64,000 nt of DNA from Utricularia gibba (taxonomy: Eukaryota; Streptophyta; Magnoliopsida; Lamiales; Lentibulariaceae). The stretch lies in contig NEEC01000018.1 in the NCBI GenBank assembly GCA_002189035.1, forward strand, positions 1,178,001 through 1,242,000. The letters run 5' to 3'. How positions within the stretch are numbered: position 1 is the first letter of the stretch; every line of letters starts with the position of its first letter. The notes beneath the pieces were generated by a model that was given only the letters and a program-made list of their open reading frames with translations, was not told the DNA's origin and ran no database searches. The position numbers and the translations under genes were made by a program. Below, one piece after another: positions 34,501 through 48,959 of the stretch.

Positions 34501-36228
34501 TGATAAAAAGTATTACAATGTATTATTTAATATAAATTTAACTACTCATGTTCTAACCAAACATATCATTGATCCTACAATTAGTTTAGATTTTTATGGA
34601 ATTAATTTTGTCCTATCTTTTTTATCATAGAGTATTAGTTCACATTCATGGTGGAACTCAATTTGAGTTAGCTTGCATTTAATTATTTGAAATTGTGTTG
34701 AATTTGAATTTCTAGAAGATGATCCATTTTTTTGTTACAATGTATACTAATGATATCATGTCTATTCATGTAATATATTAGCTTTAACAAATATATTAAA
34801 ATAATTTTAAAAAATATATCTATTAAATAGATATAATTTAACAATCTCACCATTGTTCCCTTTCAAAATTGCAATCTTTTACTGTATTTTGTAGAGTTTA
34901 AAAGAGTGGCTTTTTTTGCATGTTGGGGTGGGTGGTTTTCTATGAAATTCACTCGCTCCCACTTGTATTTTGTATTGGATAGCGGCACTGGGAAACGAGT
35001 CTAGTCTCATTTGGGGTAACAAGAAAGGATTCGGTGGGTGCCTTCACTTTTGTTCATTTCTTCGAAATTGCTGGGCATATGACAGACAGGGAGCAAGAAA
35101 GCTGAGCATCAGCGGGCGTGCTTCACATCTGTAAATCAAGCTTGTCTTACACAACGACGAGCAAATCCAAAGTTGTCTAGTACGGTTTCTTTCTCGCTTG
35201 CCTCTGCTTTCCCAACGGATTCTCGAACCCGGGTCCCAGAATCACTGGAAAAGGGAATGAGATGCAGACAGGGTATGATGTTTGCTTCTTGTTAATGCTT
35301 GAAAGGAAGAAAGAAGGCATTTTTATGGGTGCTTTCACCTCTTTTCTTTGACCCATTTGCATGCTTCCTTTGCTTTGATTCTCTCTCGTTTCGTTATCAG
35401 ATCGCTCTTACAAGGGTAAAGTAAAATGGAACTGATTTTTTTTGTGGTTCCTGGATTTGCTTATGCAAATAGCAGTAGTCGCAGCTCTTGACGTTTCTTG
35501 AGGTTACATGTGCAGCCGCTCGTGGGTTTTTGGGCGTTTCGCCCTTGTATATCTTTTGCACGTTAACGCACATGGCGATTGCTGGTGCCTTAGTTTTTCT
35601 TTTCTTTTTTTTTTTTATTACTGAGGAAGGAAGATGATGCTGTTTGCTGCTGGTTCTCGAACCTCCATCTTGTTTCTTTTATGCCAGCATTTATAATTGT
35701 TGAAATAGTATGCTTCAAGATCTTCTCTTTTATTTTTACAGCCTAATTATTTGGAACTTGAAGATCTCAAGGGCTGTTGGTTCTCTCTTATTGTCGTAGG
35801 CAGATCTTTCAAGGAACAGAAAATCATAGGGAACAATTTCTTCTCTGGTCTTCTTCCTACGCAGCCCGGAGGATTATCTCCTCAAAGGTTCAGTTTTTAT
35901 AAACTCTGCGTCTCAGCTCTATAACCCATCTGCTTCTCTTAGCTCTCAAAGAAACCCGCTTTCTATCCTAATTGCTCCGGGGATTCGGTTCATTTTCTCC
36001 GTCCCACATTGGGATCTCTATGTTTCCAGTGAAAATTGCCCATACTGAGAAAGAAATCTGGTCCCCACCACTGTAAAGTACAGCTTGTAGAACTTGCCAT
36101 TTTCATGCTTGTTGGTGATTTGAACGGGAGTTGTTTAGTTGGGAATGTTTGAAAAACCAGCCGCGTGTTTTGCTGTAAAACAAAGAGTTGAAGCTTTACA
36201 CGAGTGCAGAGATCTCTGAGTCAGCAGG
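31544..36228. other. Long AT-rich intergenic region with NPY 5' region
   Basis: 4.7 kb. It contains a copy of the dispersed AT-rich repeat (31690-32060), (AAT)n microsatellites at about 33797-33820 and 33986-34005, and no credible coding sequence. From about 34900 the sequence becomes less AT-rich with pyrimidine-rich stretches and possible splice sites, consistent with the promoter and 5' UTR (perhaps with a leader intron) of the gene at 36229. Confidence 0.5.
31690..32060. repeat. Dispersed AT-rich repeat, copy 3
   Basis: Shares ordered motifs with 3950-4300 (cctcaatatttcaaaat, ttggtataattcat, aattattgatattattgg, ctaattgcacttac). Confidence 0.45.
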
Positions 36229-38348
36229 ATGAAGTTCATGAAGCTTGGTTCCAAAGCTGATACATTTCAGACTGATGGAAATAACACAAGGTTAGATCTT
36301 CGTTACCAAGTTCAGTTACATATCATGATGGTGATAAGTTTTTTACATGAACTGAAACCCTCACTTCTCTGCAGATATGTGGCTAGTGATTTGGCAACAG
36401 ATTTGGTTGTTCAAGTCGGTAACGTGAAGTTTTATCTTCACAAGGTAATTCTGATGACCTAAACTGATTTCCCCTTAATTTTCCAGGTGCATAAGCTTTG
36501 CAACATTTATAGCTTTGTGTCTTGTAACGATGGTTGTGCAGTTTCCCCTTCTTTCAAAGAGTTCTCGCCTTCAGAAGTTGGTGTCTTCAGCTAATGAAGG
36601 GAATGGATATGAGATCAACATAGATGAGATCCCGGGCGGTCCAAATGCTTTCGAGTTATGTGCAAAGTTCTGTTATGGGATGATATTCACACTTGATGCA
36701 TATAATGTTGTAGCAGTACGGTGTGCAGCTGAGTATCTTGAAATGTATGAAGCAATGGAGAAGGGAAATCTTGTCTACAAAATTGATGTATTCCTCAACT
36801 ACAGCATTTTCAGAAGTTGGAAGGATTCTATCATCGTTCTTCAGACCACCAAAGCTTTCTTGCCACTGTCCGAGGAGCTGAAAGTAATCAGTAACTGCAC
36901 TGATTCCATTGCATCTAAAGCATGCACAGATGTTTCAAAAGTGGATTGGTCGTATACGTATAACCGGAAGAAGACTTCTGAGGAAGGTGGTGCTGATTCT
37001 GGATGGAATGCTGTTAGATGCCGCACAATACCAAGGGATTGGTGGGTTGAAGATTTGTGTGATCTTGAAATAGATTTATACGCTCGTGTCATTGTTGCAA
37101 TCAAGAACAGGGGAATCATGTCCAATGATCTCCTTGGCAAGGCGTTGAAAGGTTATGCTTATCACAGATTCCCTCCCTCAGGCAAGAGTGCAATCCCAAA
37201 GAATGAACTCTCCAAGTTACGAGTTGTTTTGGAGACAATCATCCAGTTGTTGCCCCCTGAGAAAGGCACTGTCTCTTGTAGCTTCTTGCTTAAGATGCTT
37301 AAAGTTTCAATGTTGGTGGAGGCCGGGGACTCACTGAAATCGGAGCTGGTGAAGCGAATCAGACGGCAGCTCGAGGAGGCGAATGTCGATGACCTGCTGA
37401 TCTCTTCATCAGAAGGGGATGCTATGATGTATAATGTGCAACTGGTTCAGCAGTTGATACAAGAATTCATGACAAGGTATCAGGGTGTGGAGGAGTCCAA
37501 GGAAGTCAATGGTGAAATACAAGAGATCAGTAATTCGAATCCAGGGATCTTATCTGAAGCTTCAAAGCTGATAGTGGCGAAGCTTGTTGATGGTTACCTG
37601 AGTGAAATCGCAAAGGATCCTCACCTCCCCATTTCACTCTTCATCTCTGTTGCAGAGATGGCTTCTACCATGCCCCGGCCGGCACACGACGGTCTTTATG
37701 GTGCCATCGATACTTATCTTCGGGTAACATCTCTGATATGTTATTGTAAACTTCATCATCTCTTCGCCATGAAACTTTTCTGAATTCCAGTTTTCCTGGC
37801 AGGAGCATCCATGGGTCAGCAAGAGTGAAAGGAAGAGAATATGCAGGCTGATGGACTGCAAGAAACTTTCATCAGAAGCATGTGTGCATGCTGTGCAAAA
37901 TGAGCGTCTCCCTCTTCGTATAGTGGTGCAAGTTCTCTTCTTTGAGCAAGTTCGTGCAGCTGCATCGTCGGGAAGCACCACACCGGATCTCCCCAAAGCC
38001 ATCAAGGACCTCAACCGTGGCTCCTGCGGCAGCTCACGCTTAGGAACCACAAATACTGATGAGGATTGGGATGCTGTGGCTTCTGCTGAGGAGCTCCGAG
38101 ATCTAAGAAGCGAGCTTACTGCCTTGAGAGTCTCAAAGCACGGATCCAACAGTGGGGAATACCGCAACAGCAATGCGGATACTGCCCCCATCAGCAAGGT
38201 TAGAGGGCTAATCATGTCCAGAAGGATTTTGTCCAAGATATGGAGCAGCAAGGGCGCCCAGCTGACTGAGAACACCGGTTCTGATTCATCAGGGAGCCTT
38301 GAAGCCAAATCCACTCCAGTTCGACGAGGGAGACACTCAGTTTCTTAG
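36229..38348 (+). CDS. NPY-type BTB/POZ-NPH3 domain protein, 619 aa
   Basis: Four exons: 36229-36290, 36375-36444, 36542-37723, 37803-38348, giving 620 codons including the stop. It starts [17 protein letters not shown], the conserved beginning of NPY (NAKED PINS IN YUC MUTANTS) proteins. The BTB domain covers about residues 20-130 ([36 protein letters not shown]). The NPH3 domain runs from about 195 to 460 ([21 protein letters not shown]), with the conserved Tyr motif [13 protein letters not shown]. The C-terminus is Ser-rich with a short coiled segment ([16 protein letters not shown]). These proteins are thought to be CUL3 ligase adaptors at the plasma membrane that act with AGC kinases in PIN-dependent auxin transport and organ formation (family knowledge). 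Converges with the minus-strand gene at 38813. All phases fit; no lesion. Confidence 0.93.
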
Positions 38349-38812
38349 ATCCATCCTAGGTTGTTCATCTTGCCCAGGATTAGATGTTGCTCTTTGTTTT
38401 TGAACAAATGTAGTCCATTCCAGACAGGTAGGCTGCTTGTAGTCCAAGTTTGGCTCTGTTCGTATTCACATTCCAGAAGATTCACATCTTCTGGAGTAAC
38501 GAAGAGCAGATTCTGGATAACAACCATCCTTACAGTTAAACTACAAGTACTATGCGTTATCGAATTGAGTTGTAAGGAAGAAATGATAAACTGGTAAGAA
38601 TGCTGAAGACATTACGAGCTTTTATGGATCAAATCTTTTACAAAAGTCTATCTACTTTCAAATTCAGTTAGGTTAGCAAAATGAACCTGTGTGAGTGAAT
38701 CATGACACAAACATGAATGTACTTGTTGGAAGGATGCATGAAATTTTACAAGGGAGAAAAAAGAGGGTGTTTCTGCCTTCTGTTATAACACACGCATCAA
38801 AAACTTATCTAC

Positions 38813-41344
38813 CTACTCTTTTTCTAAAGCTCTGTTTCTTCTCTCTTCTTCTTCTGCTTCTATCCAAGCAGCCTGAATGTAAAACCAGACATCAGCAATT
38901 TGAGTAAAATTAAACTTCATGGTAAAAATGCAACATATCTTGCCTTATCTTTCTCGAGTCTAGAGACATGGCGCTGCATTGAGTTTCCTAAGCTTAAGCC
39001 TCCCCATGCTGCCTGTAACTCTCTCTCTCTAGCTTCTTTGCGAGAGGCAAATCGCCGAGCTGCAGCATCGGCACCATCTTGCTGCTCCGCAGCAGCTATC
39101 TTTTCCTTCTCTAGCCTTGACGTATGCTTCACAAGAAGTTGATCCAAGCTTCCCTCATGTTTATTCACATCTTTTTTACGCGGTTTCCACTCGGAGGCTG
39201 CTGCTTCTTTTTCCTTCTCCAGCCTTGAAACATGCTTTACTAGAACCTTGTCTAGGCTTTCATGGTTATTTTCTTCTTCCCTTGTGATGCCACCGCTACT
39301 TCTTGATGGTGGTGCCTTCTCTTTCACTTCGGTTTTTTCCTTTGAGCTCTTGGCTTCTAGAACCTCTCTCTCAAGCCTTGACAAATGTTTCACCAAAAAC
39401 TTATCTAAACTTGGAAGGTCTGAGATATCTTGTTTTGCGCATTTTACTCTATCAGTCTTCGGCAGTTGTTCATCCACTTTCTCTATCCCTTGAGAAAGTT
39501 TAACTTGATCACTTCCCAAATCAGAAACATCTTCAGGTTGCATTCGTGGACTTTTTATCCCTGAGGATGGAATCTTTTCATCTGTTATATCAAGCTTCCT
39601 CTTATTTCCATTTCTGGATTCATCTTCTTGTTGTCTACGGTTCTTAGCCTCAAGAACCTCCCTTTCAAGCCTTGTCAGCCGCTTTACTAGAAATTTGTCC
39701 AAGCTGGGAAGTTCAGTATCAGCTGTGTTCCTGGCTATAGTGGCGTTTCTCCTTGAAACATTCCCTCCTAAAGAAAATCTTCTACTGTTACTATTACCTC
39801 CAGCTTGAGAATTGGTATTACTGCTACCCTCGAGACTACTTTTCTTTGCTGTTCCCATTTCGGAAAGAGCAGCATTTAGACCACTCGTTGCAACAATACT
39901 TGCAAGAGATGCAAGCTCATCATCTTTCAAGCATTGCAGCCTACCAAGCATCATATCAACCATATAGTCCATGGAAAACTTTTCTGAATCCTGCTTTTTC
40001 TTTGCCTTTCTCATCATTCTCTCATCGGAAACCAGGTTTCCCTCGCCGGATTTGGCTACCTCCGGTGCAGCATCGGAGTCACATTCAGAGTTCAAGAGAC
40101 GATCTTCATCTTTGTCAGGGTTCTCACTTATTTTACGTAACACCTCTTTGAAATCTTCTTTGCTTGTCGATGAGGAACTAGCAAGCTTGATAAAAGCAGC
40201 TTTCACGGCCGCTGCTACTTGCTTGTCTACGTCAAATGCAGTCTCAAAATCTGCTGAAATGCTATGGTTCATGGATCCTCCGCCCTTGCCTGAAGCTGCT
40301 GTGTCTATCTTGTAGTGGTTTTGTGCACAATCAGGTATGTCATTCATGATAACCCCAGCCCTTTGTGCCTCTTCAAATGCTTCAGCTGCATCTTTTTCAG
40401 CCTTAGAACGACGAGCTTCCGCTTCTTTACACTCAATCCTGAATAGGTCACGCAATGGAAATGGAATTAAACGACAATCCAGTCAGCAGAAAGAGCCTTG
40501 CTTACTAACCTGGCAGCTTGAAGTATGCGGCACCAAGAAGCTTCCACCATTGCAGCTTTCCCAGATTCCATCGCTTTCTCTGCGGCTTCTCTGATAGCAA
40601 TCTTTTCTCGAAGTACCCTACAGTAATGTGGGTTCGAATCACCCAGAGTCTCGTCAAGAGTCGAATGCATTCCATCGACTTCCTGCATTAACGATCACCA
40701 TGAGAACCACTCCCTGTTTTAGATTAAACTTGAGAGCACAATGATCCATCCATATACCTGAAGCATTTTAATTTTCCTCTTCAAATAAGGCTCCACCTTC
40801 TTCCTTGGAAACCAGTTGATTGGTGAAGGTTTACGATGAGGTGGCTTAGAGATTTGTGATGTGAGCCTGTTTAAAGCAGTCAAGCTAGAACGAAGAGCAT
40901 CCTTGGCTCTAATGTTCTGTCATGTGAACAACAACAAATCAGGACCTTGCACAGAAGAATGCCCACTCAAATCCCAATCGCTGTACGTAAGATTTCGACA
41001 CCAACAGGACCAGGACAAAGACCCAGTTCTTGAAATTGTAAATCTATCGAACACCTTATACCCCATTTGCTAATGTCACATGCATTCAACAGATGAATCA
41101 AGTTTATCACTACACGACATACGTAAATCATGTTTCATCACGAGTAAAACAAAGAGATGAAGAAATGGATCAACCAGAAACACGAAAGAAACCAGATTAC
41201 TCTGCAAGGAGTGAATTCAGGAGCCACCTTTCCAAGTTTACTAGCAGATGCCTCAGAAAACTCTCTCTGAATGTTTTCTTTCTCATCAGAACCTCCCGTG
41301 GACGCTTTTTCAACGCATCCCAGATCAATACAGCCCAGATCCAT
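38813..41344 (-). CDS. Coiled-coil protein with repeated SLDKxLVKHxSRLEKE motifs
   Basis: Exons: 41228-41344, 40758-40916, 40510-40682, 38944-40438, 38813-38872; phases agree throughout, about 667 aa. Start: MDLGCIDLGCVEK at 41344; the frame is open further upstream but has no ATG. The middle is helical and charged (EAEARRSKAEKDAAEAFEEAQ). The C-terminal half carries at least four repeats of the type S-L-D-K-F-L-V-K-H-L-S-R-L-E-R-E separated by Lys/Glu-rich linkers, and ends SRLEKDK then AAWIEAEEEERR. I believe this is the family of Arabidopsis At5g13260 (annotated 'myosin' only for its coiled coil), but that is from memory. The function is unknown; a cytoskeletal or membrane scaffold role would be a guess. 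The last intron appears to be GC-AG (gataag/gcaaga). Confidence 0.85.
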
Positions 41345-41548
41345 TCCACTCTCCGGCGTAGAGACAAACTTTCCAAACAAACACCTTCAAAACCCAGAAA
41401 CGATGAATAATCAGAAGTCGGAGAAGGCGAATTCCCAGAGTCCTAGCAAATAAAGTGCGATTACTCTTTTCAAAATTTTCAAACAAATTAGATCCGTTGA
41501 AAATAACGGTCAGTTGAGAAATACTATCCTGTTACGTGGTGCACCATA

Positions 41549-41564
41549 AGGTCTGTACAGACCT
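41549..41564. promoter_or_regulatory. Perfect 16-bp palindrome upstream of coiled-coil gene
   Basis: AGGTCTGTACAGACCT is its own reverse complement. It lies about 205 bp before the ATG of the minus-strand gene. It may be a dimeric factor site or chance; no family assigned. Confidence 0.3.
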
Positions 41565-43429
41565 CGGGTTTGTTTACCGTGCGGTCGATACCCACCGTAT
41601 ACCGTAGCCCAGACCCCCCCCCTGTTGCTCACGTCACTGTGTACGTCATTAATGAGGCCAGTTGCCATTAAAAAAATGATATTCGCATGCTTTATTTGGG
41701 TTGACAAAAGTAAGCAGACAATTGTTGGCATTCAAGTCATACAATCGAGGTTCCATGCGTGTGCGGAGTTACAGGATCCATTGAATGGGAATCAATATTT
41801 GAAATTACAAAAATGGACATCATGTGGTATGTATTGTATAACAAAAGTAATCATCCTACCTACACATAATGATACTATCCCTCATAAAATACACATGAAG
41901 ATCACTTTTATAATGTCAAATTTTGATAGTTATCAGCTATAGACTTAACCACTTTGATCATTTACAAAACTTATCAATATCAAAATTCAAGATCACCAAA
42001 ATGATCACTCTGAGGAAATTGATCCACCATGTTTCTCATAGAACAAATCATGTCTATTTTAGAAATGCAAGTTTTTGAAATAATAAAAAGAGGTTAGAAG
42101 ATAGTAAAGAAAAATCAAACAAGTCAAATATTCCTTTTTGGGGTGGAGTTTGTTGACGACGCTCCAAGTTATAGTTAATATCAAAAGTTTTAATCTGCAG
42201 ATTTTAAAGTTACGTTATAGATTCATTAACTTATTTTTTTATAAATAATTTGCCATCTAATTTATGAAATTATATATTCAATTTTTCGTGTTATCAAAAC
42301 TAATCAATTTTTACTCTAACATCATTATAATGATATATCATACAAGATGAGAACGTAATTAATTATTTTCATTTTGAATTACATAAGACGTAAATGCAAT
42401 ATAATCTTAACAAAAGTATCATTCGATTTATCAAACTTAAGACGTAAATGTAAAAAACTCTAATATTAAATTTTGGGAATTTGAAATTAGAATCAATTCA
42501 TTTTTAAAAAACTTTTAAATCTGTTTAGGTATATGTTGCACGACTTTGACAACTTTTTTTTTTTTTTGCAATTTTGAAACTTAAGTATTAAACTTTTTAT
42601 ACTAATCAAAATTTGAGATGATTTTTGTATAATTCTTCTTTTTTTATAGAATATAAAAGAAAGCATAATTGATATTCATCTTAAACTACCAATCCATAAG
42701 TCTAGTTGAAATATATTACAATATTATCATAAAGATGTTAACAAATAGATAAAGACCAATTATTGATAGAGTACTCATCATTTGCGTAACACTCGTTATC
42801 CTAATGGCTACCCAATGGTCAAAGTGGACTTGGTCACGTTTATTCTATGCATATTGTTTCAATAATAATAGATCGATCACTTCGAGCTCATTTTTTATAA
42901 ATGAAAGTTTTTCAATTTAATCTTTTTCTATATTTAAAATTAAATCTTAAAAAAATAATTGACGTGGTATACAAAATTGTTGCACCGGCCCCTGTGTTGA
43001 TGGCATTCACACTGGGGGGATAACAACTACTAGTCCTCCTCTCAATCAAGTCCACAAACATCACATCCTTTTAATACCATTGAAGCAATCAAAGAGCACA
43101 CCATCCTATTTACACCTCCCATCTATTTTGACTATAAATCAAAGGTGACGAACAGAAGTGATTTTGAGATTTAGAAAGTTTTCATTTCCTCGAAAATTTC
43201 GAAAGCCAGGTCCTATGTGATTTCCATAATGAGAAAGCAGGCTGGGTGATGCTCGTTAATGGTCGGGTGTATGTACAAAAATCGTTATCACTTCTTGACT
43301 ATGTGAGAAAAATAAACATCGTATATATAAAAAATTGTTTATAGTATATGAGAGAGAAAAATAGGATGAACGCTAATGTAAATGTTTAATAATGGTTTCT
43401 AATATTTGTAAAAATTGCAGCAATGATTT

Positions 43430-43870
43430 TCTGTTTTTAATGTTATCTCCATTATTTTAAGATCATGATAAAATTGATCTCCAATTTTTTCAATACAATT
43501 ATAAAATTGATTTCTAATATTAACAAATAGTTACCAATATTTTAATATTCATTTGCTTGGCATAAATAAATCATTTCAAAATTATCTAAAATTTTAATTT
43601 CCAACTAATCATGTCTAGTTTTTGAGTAATTGAGGATTAATTATACTCAATATTCAAATAGTCGAGGTTTAAAGATATATAAAATATAAGATTTTGCGGA
43701 CTAATTATGTAAGATACGTCAAATTTTATGAACTAATAATGTGGATATATGAATTTTTGATGATTGATTTTGCAACAGGGAGACCAATTGCATAATTTCT
43801 AGTAAAAGTGTGGGCTGGGCTAATTTTTCCAAAATGTTAAAACCTGAGATTTTTTTATGTAATTTTTTTA
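43430..43870. repeat. Dispersed AT-rich repeat, copy 4
   Basis: Carries the same ordered motifs as copies 1-3 (ctaatcatgtctagttttt, gaggattaattatactcaat) and an end similar to 16290-16330 (caaaatgttaaaacctgaga). Confidence 0.4.
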
Positions 43871-44884
43871 TTTATAGAAATTAGCGGAAAATGATGTAAA
43901 TATAAAATGTATATTACAATCAAATGAAAATATAATTTATTTAGTTTTTTAAAAATCACTATTGAATCATTTAAAATAGCAATTGAATTAAACTCAAATC
44001 ATTTTAAAATATACAAACAAAAATTACAATCAAATCATGATTTAATTATGATTCAATAGTGGTTCAATCATGATTTAATATTTTTTCATAATAAAAATAT
44101 TTAAAGAGTTTTTAGTAAAAAACGAGCCATTCAAGTGTATCATTTTTAATTGAAATTTAAAATAAAAGAAACCTAACATCGAAAAAATGGGAGATGGGAA
44201 GGTTTTAGCCTTTAGGACAGCACGGCCTCCAAGTTAGAATTTAGATGGGCCCTAATTAATAAATACCTTTATATACATGCAAATTAATTCATTTTAAATT
44301 ATTCATTAATGAGTGTGGGATTGTATTTACACGTATTTTCTGTGTTTAAAAAAATTAGATTCAATCCATTTTTGATTTATTTAATCTATTATAAATAGAT
44401 TATGAAAATTAATTATGTAAATTTGATATTTCTTTTTAATTTTATAAAAATTATTATGAAATTGAATCCAAATCTTGGGGTTTTTTTAATACACGCGTTT
44501 AAAATGAGTTCCATTTAAATGCAACGTGGTAAATTTGAATTCGTAATTAAGAAAGATTAGGATATAATTGGCGGTCATTTATGAGTGAAATATCTGATAA
44601 TAAATTGTGTAATAATAATAATCGCGTGGAGTCAGCTTTTCGCGCACCGCCTCTTCATTTCAACGCGGAGTTTGTGCTTGACATTTATACACTGCTTTCC
44701 GGGGAACCAGTCTGCAGAGGGCGTCGTCAGTCATTCGAAATCTTCCGGATCCCGAGCATGCTTTGATCCTACTGCAGTAGGAGTCAGTTGTGGGAGTGGG
44801 TTGCAGCACAACCCACATCGGGATTCCGGCCGGCGTGGGTTTTGGTGAACGGTTTTTGGGGGGTAGGAGAAGGGGGGATTCGGG

Positions 44885-46583
44885 ATGTTGCGATCTTGCT
44901 GTTGTCGGTGGTTTGGAGGGAGGAATGGTGATCGTTTGATGTGGCATATGGACTTGAAGCCGCACGCGACCGGTGATTTTTCGATTGCAGTGGTGCAAGC
45001 GAATTCTAACCTTGAGGATCAGAGTCAGGTTTATACGTCGCCGACGGCTACTTACGTGGGTGTGTATGATGGTCACGGTGGCCCGGAAGCCTCTCGATTT
45101 GTCAATCGTCAACTCTTCCCCTACTTGCAGAGTACTTTTCTTTTTCGCCCTCCGGATTGTTCATTCTAGAAACCGTGGCCAAAGCTTCTTTTTACTTGTT
45201 ACAAACTGCAACTTCGTAGTCAGTTGCTTCTTTTTTTCTATTTGATTTTAGCAACTGTCGAATTTATGAATTCATCTAATGGTTTGTTATAGAATTTTCG
45301 AAGGAGCAAGGGGGTATGTCAGCAGACGTTGTGAAGAAGGCTTTCAATGCAACAGAAGAGGATTTTACTCGTTTAGTGAAAAGGACAATGGCATTCAAAC
45401 CACAGATCACATCTGCAGGATCATGTTGTCTTGTTGGTGCCATTTCTGATGGCAAGCTGTATGTGGCTAATTTAGGGGACTCAAGGGCTGTTCTTGGAAG
45501 AAGAGGTTTCGATGGAGAAAAGAGTCTGGTAGCTGAAAGACTGTCTACAGACCACAACGTTTCATATGAAAATATCCGAAGAGAGGTTGAAGCCCTTCAT
45601 CCTGATGATGCAGCAGTTGTTGTCTATTGTCGAGGAGCTTGGAGAATCAAGGGAATAATCCAGGTACTTCATGCTCTTTGTGTAGAAGGGTGTTAGTCAA
45701 ATCAAGTTTCATTTTTTTAATCATAGAACCTGGATTCGTGGTAGAGTAATTATGTTAGAATTATGAGATGAGGGAGGTGGCTTTGGCAGGCCTGTGTTTA
45801 TTCTAATGCTTCATTAAAGATACTCTACGAGCCAACAGGTTTTGACTTTTTTAGAAGCATTACAGTGTCTTTGTTTTGCATTTGGAGCTCGCGGTTTATT
45901 CACATCATCCAGAAGGAAAGTAGACTAAACACATCTTCTTGCTTCTTGCTTCTTTTCCCTTTAGGTGTCCAGATCTATTGGTGATGTTTATCTGAAGAAA
46001 AATGATCTTCACAGAGACCCCATTTTCCGGCAACATGCAAATATTGTTCCCATGAAGAGGTCCTTGTTGTCTGCTGAACCTTCCATCCGAACCAGAGCAC
46101 TCACACCTCGAGATTTATTTGTTATATTTGCCTCTGATGGTCTCTGGGAACACCTCACTGATGATGCAGCTGTTCAAATAGTATCAAAGCATCCAAGAGC
46201 TGTAAGCCTCCCAACAGTTGCATACTTCGGCATACTCCTCTTTTGTTTGTTTACAATCTAAACTTTGGCAGGGAATTGCCAAGAGGTTAATATCAGCAGC
46301 ACTCGAGGAAGCTGCTAGGAAAAGGCAGTTGGGGTCAAAAGACTTCCAGAAGATTGAAAAGGGAATCCGGCGGCATTTCCATGATGACATCACGGTTATC
46401 GTGGTCTATCTTGATCATCAGTCGCCTCTGTCCAGCCGTACTCAGAAGCCTAATGTGGGGTGCATTGTGTCCCCTCCAGCTGACATTTTCTCACACAATT
46501 CCAGTGAAGCTGTGAGTAATTCAACTGACAGGATCCTACCCAATGACCAATCCAATCTGAACAACATTTTCTGCAGAACTTAG
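44885..46583 (+). CDS. Protein phosphatase 2C, clade D type, 388 aa
   Basis: Four exons: 44885-45131, 45293-45663, 45965-46201, 46272-46583; 389 codons including the stop. PP2C motifs: [13 protein letters not shown] (metal-binding Asp), [57 protein letters not shown] and HDDITVIVV; metal-coordinating Asp residues are all present. The N-terminus [10 protein letters not shown] could be S-acylated. Clade D PP2Cs dephosphorylate the penultimate Thr of plasma-membrane H+-ATPases and are inhibited by SAUR proteins (family knowledge). The spacer between LEDQSQV and the first Asp motif is short for the clade, and the segment [13 protein letters not shown] departs from the common VVLKHxVWRVKG; whether this matters is unknown. 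Convergent with the gene at 47024. Confidence 0.93.
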
Positions 46584-47023
46584 TCTATTAAGTTACACTA
46601 CAAAATGTCTGTACACAGCACAGTAGAAATGCAAAGGAGTTCTCCTCCATGGCCTTGTTGTTACATCTTTGTGTAAACGTTACCTTTTTAGTTAGATGGA
46701 TCATGGCAGTTTAGGATTCCAAAAGAAGATGTATTTTTGTTGTTGTCGTCACAATGCCAACGTATGTTCCATCGCCTGTCTTCCTGGTTGTAACCAGATG
46801 CATGTTTGGCAGTTGAAGAATATCGAACAAGCAGAATGTTAGACCAGAAGCAATCTGCCTTGGTTTATTAGGAAGTTCCAAATGAGAAAAAGCCACAACT
46901 TCAGACTGCAACAAGCTACATGAAACATATTGACCAACAAAAAAAAGCAGATTCATGATGTTTCCCCTTTATTTCCACGGCCATAAAAAGAAACATGAAA
47001 CCAAGCCAAGTACCGAAAGCCAA

Positions 47024-48283
<1,260 letters not shown>

Positions 48284-48959
48284 TGTCACACTCAAAGATC
48301 CCAACTTTCAAGTATACGAACCTGGCTTTCACAAGCCCAACTCCAGCAGATTCAGAATGATCTCAAGTTGGAACGAAAACCCCACGAATTGTCTTCTGTC
48401 CAGAATTGCAGTTTGCGTGATAAAAGTATCTAACTTGGATAAAAACATCCAGACAATCGAATGTAAAAACGATGGTCCACATACACCTTCGTTGAGGTCC
48501 ACATATACCTTGGTCGATCGAACTGTTAAAGGACTAAAAGCGGTTTAACTAATTGACATAATCAACATTTCAATTCCAATCTAATTACCACAAAGATGGA
48601 TCAACCCAACATTCTCGCTTATATTCATTGATGAATGAAAACTGCCCATATTTTTTTATTCTGGCAAAACAGTCTTGCCCCTTTATTTCCAAGGCCATAT
48701 ATGCTTTGCCGAGAGAAGAGGACATGGAGAAATGAGAATAGGTTACCAAAGTGGAAAGAAACCTACAGTCATTGCACATTAGAGCTTGATAAAATGGATC
48801 CAAAAGGGCATCATGAACAGATGCTGCTGCTGCTGCTGCCACGAACTTCATATCTAAACAGAGTTAACTCGACTACCAGGTAGAGTTGAGTGGATAGTAC
48901 ATGCCGAAGATACCAAGGTTACTCCAAAATCAGTGCGTGCAACCCATCAGTCGAAAGAC
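48284..48959. other. Promoter of P5BR and 3' region of SWIB gene
   Basis: No gene. Both flanking genes are on the minus strand, so this holds the 5' flank of P5BR and, from about 48580, the probable 3' UTR of the SWIB gene. Confidence 0.5.

Larger units (their letters stand above)
41345..44884. other. AT-rich intergenic region
   Basis: 3.5 kb between divergent genes. It contains a 16-bp perfect palindrome at 41549-41564 and a copy of the dispersed AT-rich repeat (43430-43870). I see no gene; the ORF of about 105 codons at 41625-41942 has no coding-like composition. Confidence 0.55.

Noticed and set aside
37634-38314. 226-codon minus-strand ORF
   Set aside because: Shadow of NPY exons 3-4 crossing an intron; composition reflects codon use on the other strand.
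41345-41380. N-terminal extension of the coiled-coil protein to 41380
   Set aside because: The codon at 41380 is TTG; the first ATG in frame is at 41344.
41625-41942. 105-codon plus-strand ORF
   Set aside because: AT-rich low-complexity translation, no family features, no conserved context.
44660-45112. 150-codon minus-strand ORF over the PP2C start
   Set aside because: Antisense to PP2C exon 1, no family features.
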